Shown here: positions 54,387-62,739 of the stretch, one piece after another | Layout of the letters: each line of letters begins with the position of its first letter | Position numbering within the stretch: the stretch's first letter is position 1 | From: Halomicrobium zhouii | GTDB lineage: Archaea > Halobacteriota > Halobacteria > Halobacteriales > Haloarculaceae | DNA length: 64,000 nucleotides | Direction of reading: 5' to 3' | NCBI RefSeq assembly: GCF_900114435.1 | Contig: NZ_FOZK01000002.1 | Location: 496,001-560,000, forward strand | The notes under the pieces: model-generated | What the model was told of the DNA's origin: nothing | The model's database searches: none | Seen by the model: the letters and a program-made list of their open reading frames with translations, nothing else | Translations under genes and position numbers: made by a program

Positions 54387-55526
54387 ATGGACCCCGCCGA
54401 CTTCACTGCAGGACCGGGCCGCATCGACGACCACGAGGGCTTGCCCTGTTACACGCCGGCGAGCCTGCCGCCGGACCTCGAGTACACCGAGGACCTGCTC
54501 GCCGTCTACGGCGACGCCCAGTACGCACTCGGCCGGCTGGCCACGCTGGCCCGGGACATCGACAACCCGAACCTGCTCATCGCACCCTTCGTCCACCGCG
54601 AGGCGGCGATGAGTTCCCAGGTCGAGGGGACGAACGTCACCATCTCGGACATCTACCAGCACGAGGTGGGCGCCGAGCCCAGCCGGTCGGCGGCGGAACT
54701 CGACGACGTCCGCGAGGCGTACAACTACGTCGACGCGGTGACCCAGGGGTTCGAGAGACTCGACGACGGCGGGTCTATCGAGGTAGACCTGATCTGTGAC
54801 CTCCACGAGACGCTGATGGGGTCGGTCCGCGGCGGCGAGGAGCGACCCGGCGAACTACGAGAGGTCCCCGTCTACATCGGTGCCCGCGACGGCACCCCCG
54901 AGGACGCCAACTTCATCCCGGCGAACCCGGACCTGGTGCCCCTCCTGCTCGACCAGCTCTTTTCCTACGTCGGCCGCGGTGAGTACCCGCCGCTGATCGA
55001 CGTCGCGCTGACCCACTACCAGTTCGAGACCATCCACCCGTTCCGCGACGGCAACGGCCGGATGGGGCGGCTGCTCATCATGCTCCAGCTGTACGATTCG
55101 GGCCTGCTGCCGGGGCCGTACCTCTACCTGTCGGCCTACTTCAAGCGCTTCGGCGACCAGTACCGCGAGAAGCTCCTGGCGGTGAGCCAGGACGGCGCCT
55201 GGGAGGAGTGGATCACCTTCGTCCTCGACGCCATCGCCGAGCAGGCCATCGACGGCTACGACTGCGGCATCGAACTGACCGAGTTGCGCGAGGAGTACCG
55301 CGAGCAGTTCCCGAGTTCGCCGACGGCGCGGGCGCTCGTCGACTACTGCTTCGAACAGCCCTACCTCACCGGCCCGCGCGCCGTCGAGGCCACGGGCCGC
55401 TCGAAGCCCGCCGTCTACGACGCCATCGAGAAGCTGGAGTCGGCGGGCATCGTCGAGGAGACGACCGGCAAGCAGCGCAACAAGGTTTACGAGGCGCCCG
55501 AGATACTGGCCGTCGTGCAGGGGTGA
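54387..55526 (+). CDS. Fic/DOC-family AMPylase-like protein
   Basis: 379 aa. The catalytic motif HPFRDGNGRMGR is intact (HxFxDGNGRxxR), with His as general base. The N-terminal inhibitory helix motif is SSQVEGTN, of the (S/T)xxxE(G/N) type, so the active site should be self-blocked until released (class II). A C-terminal winged helix (ATGRSKPAVYDAIEKLESAGIV) suggests DNA binding and autoregulation. Fic enzymes transfer AMP to target side chains; the target is unknown. Strong inverted repeats precede the start. Confidence 0.92.
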   Translation: MDPADFTAGPGRIDDHEGLPCYTPASLPPDLEYTEDLLAVYGDAQYALGRLATLARDIDNPNLLIAPFVHREAAMSSQVEGTNVTISDIYQHEVGAEPSRSAAELDDVREAYNYVDAVTQGFERLDDGGSIEVDLICDLHETLMGSVRGGEERPGELREVPVYIGARDGTPEDANFIPANPDLVPLLLDQLFSYVGRGEYPPLIDVALTHYQFETIHPFRDGNGRMGRLLIMLQLYDSGLLPGPYLYLSAYFKRFGDQYREKLLAVSQDGAWEEWITFVLDAIAEQAIDGYDCGIELTELREEYREQFPSSPTARALVDYCFEQPYLTGPRAVEATGRSKPAVYDAIEKLESAGIVEETTGKQRNKVYEAPEILAVVQG

Positions 55527-55554
55527 ACACGGCGGGCGTCACAGTCCGGATGCG

Positions 55555-56163
55555 CTAGGGAAGCACCGACTGGGCTTCGAGCGTGACCGTCACGTCGGGA
55601 GCGAAGTCGGTCCAGTCACCGCCCTCCGGGTCCGTTCCCGGTGGGGCGTATCGCAGGATGTGCTCCTCGAATTTGGCCCGGAGCCGATACGTTCCGGGCT
55701 GGATCAGGCCGTCGCCGTGGAGGACGTACCGTTCGGTGACCGACTCGTCGGCAGGGATCGGACGGACGAGCGGTTCCTGGGAGACGCTCATCCCGCTGGG
55801 CTTTACCTCGATGCGGTCGGTCTCGCCGTACCGGTCCGAGAGGAGGCGCGTATCGACGGGCCCGTGTTCCGTCTCCGTTTCGACGGCCAGGACCCCGAGC
55901 GGCCAGACGCCGGTGTTGCGCACGGCGACGGCGTCGTCCCCTCCGTTCCGTAGCGTAAACGACAGGGCACCGGGGCTATCGACGGTGATGGACGGGCTCT
56001 CGACGGCGACGTCCAGCGAGAGCGGGTGGTCCGCAGGCGACGCGCCCGAGGCGCCGGTCACCTGGTACTCCGTCTCACCACCGATACAGCCGGCGAGCCC
56101 CGCGAGTGCTCCGGCGGCGCCGGCGAGGTAGGCGCGACGTCGCATCGGCGTCCGGTCGTCCAT
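55555..56163 (-). CDS. Probable lipoprotein linked to an ABC system
   Basis: 202 aa. A signal with RRRAYLAGAAGALAGLAGC forms a Tat-like start and lipobox (LAGC) near residue 26. The rest is a beta-rich external domain with no recognisable family. Its ATG overlaps the stop of the ATPase gene by one base, so it belongs to this ABC operon, perhaps as an accessory surface subunit. Confidence 0.75.
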   Translation of the reverse strand: MDDRTPMRRRAYLAGAAGALAGLAGCIGGETEYQVTGASGASPADHPLSLDVAVESPSITVDSPGALSFTLRNGGDDAVAVRNTGVWPLGVLAVETETEHGPVDTRLLSDRYGETDRIEVKPSGMSVSQEPLVRPIPADESVTERYVLHGDGLIQPGTYRLRAKFEEHILRYAPPGTDPEGGDWTDFAPDVTVTLEAQSVLP

Positions 56164-56957
56164 CACTGCACACCTCCTTCGGGAGCGTCCCCGGCGATGG
56201 AAGCAGACTCGTCCCGTGGCGCAGCCGAACGGACGCCGTCCTCGGTCAGTTCGACGAACACGTCCTCGACCGCCGCGTCCGCGTCGAGGTCGAGCCGCTC
56301 GCGGAACCCGGCGAGCGTCCCCTCGTCGACGAGCGTTCCGTGGTGGAGGATGCCGAGCCGGTCGCAGACGAGTTCGACCTGGCCGAGGACGTGGCTGGAG
56401 AAGAAGACGGTCGCGCCGCGGTCGGTCTCCTCGGCGACGACGTCGCGGACGAGGGCGACGCCGTGGGGGTCCAGCCCGGTGAACGGCTCGTCGAGTATCA
56501 GCAGGTCGGGGTCGCCGACCAGGGCCATCGCGAGTGCGAGCCGCTGTTCCATCCCCTGCGAGAACTCCCCGGCCGGCCGGTCGACGGCGTCGCTCAGGCC
56601 GACGCGCGTCAGCAGCGCCTCGGGGTCGTCGTCGCTCCGCTTGGTATCGATCACCAGGCGGAGGTGGCGCCGCGCCGAGAGGTCGTCGTACGTGTCGTAG
56701 CGGTCCGGGAGGATGCCGACGCGGTCGTGGAGCGCGACCACGTCGTCCCAGGGGTCCAGCCCGAGGACGGTCGCGCTCCCGTCGGTCGGCCGGACGTAGT
56801 TCAGCAGCAGGTTGATCGTCGTCGACTTGCCCGCACCGTTGGGTCCGAGGAACCCGTACACTTCGCCAGACTCGACGGTGAGGTCGAGGCCGTCGAGGGC
56901 GACTGTCGACCCGTATCGTTTGGTCAGTCCGTCGGTCTCGATGGCCGGCGTCGTCAC
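56163..56957 (-). CDS. ABC transporter ATP-binding protein
   Basis: 264 aa. Walker A GPNGAGKSTT, signature FSQGMEQRLALA (LSGGQ position) and Walker B LLILDEPFTGLDP. The C-terminal ~50 residues match the tail of ABC-2-type export ATPases. Overlaps the permease gene (56954) by four bases. It would power the permease; the cargo is unknown. Confidence 0.92.
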   Translation of the reverse strand: MTTPAIETDGLTKRYGSTVALDGLDLTVESGEVYGFLGPNGAGKSTTINLLLNYVRPTDGSATVLGLDPWDDVVALHDRVGILPDRYDTYDDLSARRHLRLVIDTKRSDDDPEALLTRVGLSDAVDRPAGEFSQGMEQRLALAMALVGDPDLLILDEPFTGLDPHGVALVRDVVAEETDRGATVFFSSHVLGQVELVCDRLGILHHGTLVDEGTLAGFRERLDLDADAAVEDVFVELTEDGVRSAAPRDESASIAGDAPEGGVQ

Positions 56958-57880
56958 GCCAGGTCACCCCGTTCGAAGCGGTACCGGGCGAGCCAGAGGG
57001 GGACCACCAGCCACGCCAGCAGGACGACGACACCACCGACCTCGTGGAGGGAGAGCGGGACCGACGCCCCGGTGAACGCAGTCTCGACCACGTAGCCGTT
57101 GACGCTGTGTCCGGTCGCGACCTTGGTCGCGACGGTAGTGAACAGCTCACCCCCGTTCCCTGCCCCCAGAATCCAGTTCGTCAGCGTCAGGTAGGCCCGG
57201 TCCGGCGAGAGCCGGAGGAGGCCGAACAGCAGGGCGTCCGCGGGCGGGTCGTAGGGATTGACGGCGCGCCCGGTCAGGGACGAGTACGCTGCGACGGCGA
57301 GTTGCGACCACAGCAGGACGAACGCCAGGAAGTAGCCGACGACGACGCCGCTGGCGCGGACGGAGCTCGTCGTCACTGCCGAGACGGCCGTCGCGATGGC
57401 CACGAGGACGGCGAGGTAGAGGAACGTCGCCAGCAGGACGCCGAGGAACGCGAGCGGCGAGAACAGCCCGTAGCGGAACGCGCCCACGCCGCCCAGCAGG
57501 ACCGCCGGGACGGTCACCGGGAGGACGAAGCCGGCGGTCCGGCCGACGGTCTTGGCGACGAGGACGTCGGTCCTGGTCAGGGGCAACCCGAGGGCGAACT
57601 TCAGGCTGCCCGACGTTCGCTCGCCGACGACCGACCCGTAGCTCAGGACGAGCACGCCCAGCGGGACGAGCGTCGTGACGCCGACCTGGACGAACCCGAC
57701 GCTCATCGACGGGCCGAGGTGCTCCCAGCCCAGGTACGTCGGTCGCCAGCCGAAGACGAACACGAAGACGGCGAGGAGCCAGGTGCCTTTCGAGGTGAGG
57801 ACGGTGCGCGCCTCCTTGCGCGCGAGCGGAACCCACCGGGGGAGGGACGAAAGCGGGAGGGCGGCGAGCGGGCGGGACAT
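56954..57880 (-). CDS. ABC-2-type transporter permease
   Basis: 308 aa with six or more helices. The early SLPRWVPLARKEARTVLTSKG is the usual amphipathic start of NosY/ABC-2-type permeases, and SYGSVVGERTSGSLKFALGLPL is the characteristic coupling region. Pairs with the ATPase downstream. The ATG at 57880 was chosen over longer readings, which lack membrane character. A TATA-like TAAATCTATTTT (reverse strand) lies near 57905. Confidence 0.87.
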   Translation of the reverse strand: MSRPLAALPLSSLPRWVPLARKEARTVLTSKGTWLLAVFVFVFGWRPTYLGWEHLGPSMSVGFVQVGVTTLVPLGVLVLSYGSVVGERTSGSLKFALGLPLTRTDVLVAKTVGRTAGFVLPVTVPAVLLGGVGAFRYGLFSPLAFLGVLLATFLYLAVLVAIATAVSAVTTSSVRASGVVVGYFLAFVLLWSQLAVAAYSSLTGRAVNPYDPPADALLFGLLRLSPDRAYLTLTNWILGAGNGGELFTTVATKVATGHSVNGYVVETAFTGASVPLSLHEVGGVVVLLAWLVVPLWLARYRFERGDLA

Positions 57881-58049
57881 GGACGGCCGTGCGGAGGTAA
57901 TGAAAATAGATTTACCGATCGGGATTGCGCACGAAACCCTCCGTCTGGTGCACGACGTTCGTGGCGGACGTCGCTGCGACGAGACCGGCGTCCCGAGTGC
58001 CCTGTTCGGGCGACACCGCGACCGAACGGGTTTCCAAGAGATTATGTAC

Positions 58050-58067
58050 ACTGACTCGATAGTCAGT
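58050..58067. promoter_or_regulatory. 18-bp dyad ahead of the ABC exporter gene
   Basis: ACTGACT-CGAT-AGTCAGT is a perfect 7-bp inverted repeat with a 4-base spacer, placed between a TATA-like ATTATGTAC (58041-58049) and the ATG at 58072. Placement over the transcription start suggests a repressor site. Confidence 0.6.
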
Positions 58068-58071
58068 CTCC

Positions 58072-60018
58072 ATGGCCGCCGACGAGGAGACGCCGTTCGA
58101 CCGGTACCGCCAGCGCATCGATAGACCGCTGGTCCGGCTCTTCAGAGAGTACGGGCTCGAACGAAAGCGCTGGTTGATCGTCGGCCTGTTCGCCAACCTC
58201 GTCGCCCAGGCCGCGTCGCTGCTCCCGCCGGTGGTGCTCGGCGCGGCCATCGACGCCGTGTTCGGCGAGAGCGACACGGCCTACCAGCTCCCGCTCGTCC
58301 CGACGTCGTTGCTCCCCCAGCAGCAGGTCGAGCAGTTCTGGTTCTCAGTGATCCTCATCGCCGGCGCCTTCCTGACGACGGCGGTGTTCACCTGGATATA
58401 CGGCGTCGTCGCCAACTTCTTCGCCCACGGCGTGATGCACAACGTCCGCTCGGACAGCTTCGAGAAGATGATCCGGCTGGACGCCGCCTTCTTCGACGAC
58501 AAGCAGACCGGCGAGGTGATGTCCATCCTCTCGAACGACGCCTCGAACCTCGAACTGTTCCTCGACGACGCGCTGATGAACGGCGTCCGACTGGTCGTGA
58601 TGGTGTTCGGTATCGCCGCTATCCTCTTCCTGCTGAATCCCCAGCTCGCCGTGGTCACGCTCCTCGGGCTCCCGCTGATGGTCGCCTTTACCTGGTGGTT
58701 CATGCGCGTCATCGAGCCCCGGTACGAGGACCGCCAGTCCGCCGTCGCGACGTTCAACACCCGCATCGAGAACGGGATCAGCGGCGTCGAACTCGCCAAG
58801 GCCACCTCCAGCGAGGAGTACGAGTCCGGCCGCGTCCGGGACGCCTCGCGGGGCGTCTTCGAGTCCATCATGGAGGTGCTGAAACTCGCGTACTTCTACC
58901 GGCCCGGGATGGAACTGCTCGCCGGCCTCTCCTTCGCCATCACCTTCGTCGTCGGGGGCTACTGGCTGCTCGCCGACGGATTTGGCCCCTTCACGAGCGA
59001 ACTCAGCGTCGGGGTCTTCATCACGTTCGTGTTCATGACCCAGCGGTTCGTCTCGCCCCTGGCCGAAGTCTCCAGCATCGTCGACCAGGTCCAGAACGCC
59101 CGCGTCTCGGCCTCGCGCGTCTTCGGCCTGTACGATATTCCAGTCCGTATCGAGGATTCTGAGGACGCCGTTCCCCTCGAAAGTCCGGCGGGCCACGTCG
59201 AGTACGAGGACGTCTCCTTCGCCTACCCGGACTTCCTGGCCCGCGCCGAGGGCGAGGACGACCGGACGGCGGCGGCGACCGGGACGGCCCAGGCTGACGG
59301 TGGGGCCGTCCTCGAATCGACCGGCGACGAGGCGGAGTACGTCATCGAGGACGTCTCCGTCGAGGCCCAGCCCGGCGAGACGGTCGCCTTCGTCGGCTCG
59401 ACCGGTGCCGGCAAGTCGACGCTGTGTCGCCTGCTGCTGCGACTGTACGACCTCAACGAGGGCGCGGTGCGCGTCGACGGAACGGACGTCCGGGAGATCG
59501 AACTGGCGAGTCTGCGGACCCACGTCGGCTACGTCTCCCAGGACGCCTTCCTCTTCGACGGCACCATCGGCGACAACATCCGCTACGGCCGCTTCGAGGC
59601 GAGCATGGACGACGTGCGCGACGCCGCCCGTGCCGCGGAGGCCCACGAGTTCATCTCCGAACTCCCCGAGGGCTACGACACCCGCGTCGGCGAGCGTGGC
59701 GTGAAACTCTCTGGCGGGCAGCGCCAGCGCATCGCCATCGCCCGCGTCGTCCTGCAGGACCCCGCGATTCTGGTGCTGGACGAGGCGACGAGCGACGTCG
59801 ACACCGACACCGAACAGCGCATCCAGTCGTCGCTCGACGCACTCACCGAGGACCGGACCACGTTCGTCGTCGCCCACCGCCTCTCGACGGTGGTCGGGGC
59901 CGACCAGATCGTCGTCCTCGAGGACGGCCAGGTCGTCGAGCGCGGCGCCCACGAGGAACTCGTCGACAGCGGTGGCCGCTACGCCGAACTCTGGGGCGCT
60001 CAGACCGGCGGACACTGA
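58072..60018 (+). CDS. ABC exporter, fused membrane and ATPase domains
   Basis: 648 aa. Six N-terminal helices (~35-340) of the type I exporter fold, then the ATPase: Walker A GSTGAGKSTLC, signature LSGGQRQRIAIARV and Walker B ILVLDEATSDVD. A hydrophilic insert (~390-425) separates the domains and is longer than usual. Works as a homodimer or with a partner; moves drugs, lipids or peptides outward. A strong dyad precedes the start, consistent with induction by a repressor-bound ligand. Confidence 0.93.
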   Translation: MAADEETPFDRYRQRIDRPLVRLFREYGLERKRWLIVGLFANLVAQAASLLPPVVLGAAIDAVFGESDTAYQLPLVPTSLLPQQQVEQFWFSVILIAGAFLTTAVFTWIYGVVANFFAHGVMHNVRSDSFEKMIRLDAAFFDDKQTGEVMSILSNDASNLELFLDDALMNGVRLVVMVFGIAAILFLLNPQLAVVTLLGLPLMVAFTWWFMRVIEPRYEDRQSAVATFNTRIENGISGVELAKATSSEEYESGRVRDASRGVFESIMEVLKLAYFYRPGMELLAGLSFAITFVVGGYWLLADGFGPFTSELSVGVFITFVFMTQRFVSPLAEVSSIVDQVQNARVSASRVFGLYDIPVRIEDSEDAVPLESPAGHVEYEDVSFAYPDFLARAEGEDDRTAAATGTAQADGGAVLESTGDEAEYVIEDVSVEAQPGETVAFVGSTGAGKSTLCRLLLRLYDLNEGAVRVDGTDVREIELASLRTHVGYVSQDAFLFDGTIGDNIRYGRFEASMDDVRDAARAAEAHEFISELPEGYDTRVGERGVKLSGGQRQRIAIARVVLQDPAILVLDEATSDVDTDTEQRIQSSLDALTEDRTTFVVAHRLSTVVGADQIVVLEDGQVVERGAHEELVDSGGRYAELWGAQTGGH

Positions 60019-60055
60019 CCGTGGCCGCTCCCGCAGACGTCGCCCGGCCGCCCGC

Positions 60056-60583
60056 TCAACCGGCCAGCGCCGGGGACCGCTCTTTCACCGTCGCGTAGCC
60101 CGCGCCGAGGACGGCGCCGTAGACGACGTGGCCGGCGGCGAAGACGCCCGCCGGAACGAGGCCGCCGAACGAGGGGCCGGAGACGAGGGCGAGCTGTTCC
60201 GCCGCCGCGTTCGCGACCCACGGTAACTCGAAGATGAACGGGAGGATCGAGATGGAGACGGCGGCGATGGTTATTCCGTAGGTTATCCCGAGGAGGGTGT
60301 ACTCCCGGACGCCGAACTCCGCGATGAAGCCCTGGACCGCGGGGTAGGCCACGATGACGGCGAACAGCGCCCCGTAGACGGCGGCGATGGCCAGGTGGAC
60401 GACCCAGCCGACGGCGACCGACGAGACGCCTGCGATGGTAGCCAGCACCGGCAGCAGGTCCGTGCCGAACTGGAGCAGGAACCCCATCGGCAGGCCGGCG
60501 GCGAACCCACTGACGAGACCGGCACCGACGGCGCGGGCCTCCAGGCCCAGCAGGCCGCGCTCTTCGGCGCGGGCGTGGTCCAT
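60056..60583 (-). CDS. Membrane protein of unknown function
   Basis: 175 aa, about five helices (for example SVAVGWVVHLAIAAVYGALF and YTLLGITYGITIAAVSISI). The His pair in the helices (VVHLAI and AGHVVYG) and acidic N-terminus are notable. No assigned family. It stands alone between the ABC exporter and the divergent SDR gene. Confidence 0.6.
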   Translation of the reverse strand: MDHARAEERGLLGLEARAVGAGLVSGFAAGLPMGFLLQFGTDLLPVLATIAGVSSVAVGWVVHLAIAAVYGALFAVIVAYPAVQGFIAEFGVREYTLLGITYGITIAAVSISILPFIFELPWVANAAAEQLALVSGPSFGGLVPAGVFAAGHVVYGAVLGAGYATVKERSPALAG

Positions 60584-60672
60584 CGGCCGGCGCTTGGGCC
60601 GTCGGGGGCAAAAACGGGCTGCCTGCGATGGCAGCCCGAGGGGACAGAGCCGGTAGTTTTCTCACCCGTCGA

Positions 60673-60686
60673 ACCGAACGTTCGGT
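60673..60686. promoter_or_regulatory. 14-bp perfect palindrome ahead of the SDR gene
   Basis: ACCGAACGTTCGGT ends two bases before the ATG at 60689, and CGA flanks it on both sides. A possible operator for a homodimeric regulator; it could also be chance in GC-rich DNA. Confidence 0.4.
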
Positions 60687-60688
60687 CG

Positions 60689-61627
60689 ATGAGCGACGAC
60701 TGGACTGCCGACGACGTGCCGGCGATGGACGGGGAGGTCGTGATAGTGACCGGCGCCAACAGCGGCATCGGCTACGAGGCGGCGCGAGTGTTCGCCGACC
60801 GAGGAGCGACGGTCGTCATGGCCTGTCGGTCCGTCGACCGGGGCGAGCGCGCGGCCGGCGAGATACGGGCAGACGTCCCCGACGCCGACCTGGACGTCCG
60901 GGAGTGTGACCTGGGCGACCTGTCCGCCGTCACCGACTTCGCGAACGTGTTTACGGACGACTACGACGAACTACGCGTCCTCTGTAACAACGCCGGCGTG
61001 ATGGCCATCCCCCGGTCGGAGACGGCCGACGGCTTCGAGACCCAGTTCGGCGTGAACCACCTCGGCCACTTCGCGCTGACGGGCCACCTGCTCGACGCGC
61101 TCGCCGACACGCCGGGTGAGTCCCGCGTCGTCACCCAGTCTAGCGGTGTCCACGAGCGGGGAACGATAGACTTCGAGGACCTCCAACACGAGAAATCCTA
61201 CGACAAGTGGGCGGCTTACGCCCAGAGCAAGCTGGCGAACGTGCTGTTCGGCTACGAACTCGACGACCGCCTGGGCGAACACGGCGTCGACGGCGTCACC
61301 AGCGTCGTCTGCCACCCCGGCTACGCCGACACCAACCTCCAGATTCGGACCGGCGAGGCCTCGGGGTCGACGCTCCGGCTCTGGGCGATGAAAGCTGCCA
61401 ACTACGTCTTCGCCCAGCCAGCCGAGATGGGGGCGCTGCCGATGCTGTTCGCCGCAACGTCCGAGGAGGTCATCGGTGGCGAGTACGTCGGTCCGGTCGG
61501 CCTGTTCGACATGCGCGGCCACCCCGGCTTCCAGCGCTCGAGCGAGGAGTCCTACGACCAGGCCGTCGCCGAACGGCTCTGGGACGTCTCGGAAGATCTG
61601 ACCGGCGTCGCGTACGACTTCGGGTGA
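60689..61627 (+). CDS. Short-chain dehydrogenase/reductase
   Basis: 312 aa. Cofactor motif TGANSGIGYEAARVF, NNAGVM, and active-site YAQSK (Tyr and Lys) after the Ser in SSGVHERG. Close to the retinol-dehydrogenase/WW-domain oxidoreductase-like subgroup by motif order. Acts on an unknown alcohol or ketone with NAD(P). The start at 60689 follows a perfect 14-bp palindrome. Confidence 0.9.
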   Translation: MSDDWTADDVPAMDGEVVIVTGANSGIGYEAARVFADRGATVVMACRSVDRGERAAGEIRADVPDADLDVRECDLGDLSAVTDFANVFTDDYDELRVLCNNAGVMAIPRSETADGFETQFGVNHLGHFALTGHLLDALADTPGESRVVTQSSGVHERGTIDFEDLQHEKSYDKWAAYAQSKLANVLFGYELDDRLGEHGVDGVTSVVCHPGYADTNLQIRTGEASGSTLRLWAMKAANYVFAQPAEMGALPMLFAATSEEVIGGEYVGPVGLFDMRGHPGFQRSSEESYDQAVAERLWDVSEDLTGVAYDFG

Positions 61628-61655
61628 CCGTCTGGCCGACGAACGGGCAGGCCCC

Positions 61656-61961
61656 TCAGTACTCCGGCGGGACGTAGAGGTTCAGCGACTCGAACGGTTC
61701 GTCGCCGTCGGTCGCCAGTTCGTGGGTCTCGCCGGCCTCGATGACGACGAGGTCGCCAGCGGTGATCGAGACGGGTTCCCCGTCGACAGTCGCCGTGGCC
61801 GCCCCGGAGACCGCGTAGAGCCACTGGTCGCTCTCCCGGTGGTAGTTGTCGGGCCCGCCAGTCGACTGACCGGGATCGAGCGTCATCACGGCCGCCTGGG
61901 CGTCGCTGGTCGTCAGCAGCACGTCGAACCAGTCGTCGGATTCGAGGGTCGTTCGTTTCAC
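61656..61961 (-). CDS. Cupin-domain protein
   Basis: 101 aa from a GTG at 61961. The double-stranded beta-helix motifs appear as HRESDQWLYAVSG and VVIEAGETHELATDGDEPF, keeping two His and a Glu-like set for a metal. A TATA-like AAATTCATTG (reverse strand, about 61990) is placed for a leaderless GTG start. An earlier ATG at 62081 would add 40 residues unlike any cupin. Role unknown. Confidence 0.78.
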   Translation of the reverse strand: MKRTTLESDDWFDVLLTTSDAQAAVMTLDPGQSTGGPDNYHRESDQWLYAVSGAATATVDGEPVSITAGDLVVIEAGETHELATDGDEPFESLNLYVPPEY

Positions 61962-62086
61962 GCTGGTCGGTTCGTGCCGCGTTGGGCAATGAATTTCGGG
62001 TCCCAGGTCCGACGGCCCGTCGGTGCCACCCGGCGACCGGACCAGTCCCGAATAATTGACGTACCCCGGCGGCGCAGTCACCGCCG

Positions 62087-62566
62087 ATGAACGAACGCGG
62101 GCACGTCGAAAACGCCGTCCTGTTGAGCGTCGGCATCGCGGTCATCCTCGAAGGTGAACTGGCGATCCCGACTGTCGAGGCGCTCCTCGCCGTCGGCGTC
62201 CCGGTCACGCTCGGTGCACTCTTTCCCGACATCGACACCAGCTTCGGGACCCACCGCAAGACCTTCCACAACCTCGCGACCCTCGGGGCGTTCGTCGCTT
62301 TCCCCGTCTTCTTCGGTAACCTCCACTACGTCTGGATCGGTGTCGCGACCCACTACGTGCTGGACATGCTGGGCAACATCCGCGGGATGGCCCTGTTCTA
62401 CCCCTACCCCGAGGAGTACGACATCCCGGTGGGCGTGGCCGTCTCCAGCAAGTGGTCGGACGCGGTCACCCTCGCGGTCACGGCGTTCGAACTGGCCGTC
62501 ATCGCGGCCGTCGTCCACTACGACCTCCACCAGCCAGTGCTGGAGGCGGTGGCGCCGTACGTCTGA
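62087..62566 (+). CDS. Membrane-bound metal-dependent hydrolase (YdjM/DUF457-like)
   Basis: 159 aa, about four helices. The metal motif FPDID followed by HRKTFHN and a later THYVLDMLGN is the DUF457/YdjM pattern. This family is thought to hydrolyse phospholipids or related substrates. It stands alone, and its ATG follows the start-proximal region of the cupin gene. Confidence 0.85.
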   Translation: MNERGHVENAVLLSVGIAVILEGELAIPTVEALLAVGVPVTLGALFPDIDTSFGTHRKTFHNLATLGAFVAFPVFFGNLHYVWIGVATHYVLDMLGNIRGMALFYPYPEEYDIPVGVAVSSKWSDAVTLAVTAFELAVIAAVVHYDLHQPVLEAVAPYV

Positions 62567-62600
62567 GGCGCGGAGCGCCGGCACTGCTCTGGGCCGGCCG

Positions 62601-62672
62601 TCACTGGTCGACGCTGACCGACGCCGGCCGCCGCTGGCCGACGCCGGCCGGCGCTGGTCGACGTCGGGTCGG
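62601..62672. repeat. Short imperfect tandem GC-rich repeats
   Basis: Three imperfect units resemble GCTGGCCGACGCCGGCC. The tract lies between two convergent genes and could form overlapping hairpins. Confidence 0.5.
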
Positions 62673-62739
62673 CGGAAAAGGGACGTCCGGTCGACAGTGA
62701 CCGGACTGGATCACGGCAGGTCGGCGGGTCGGTGACGGC

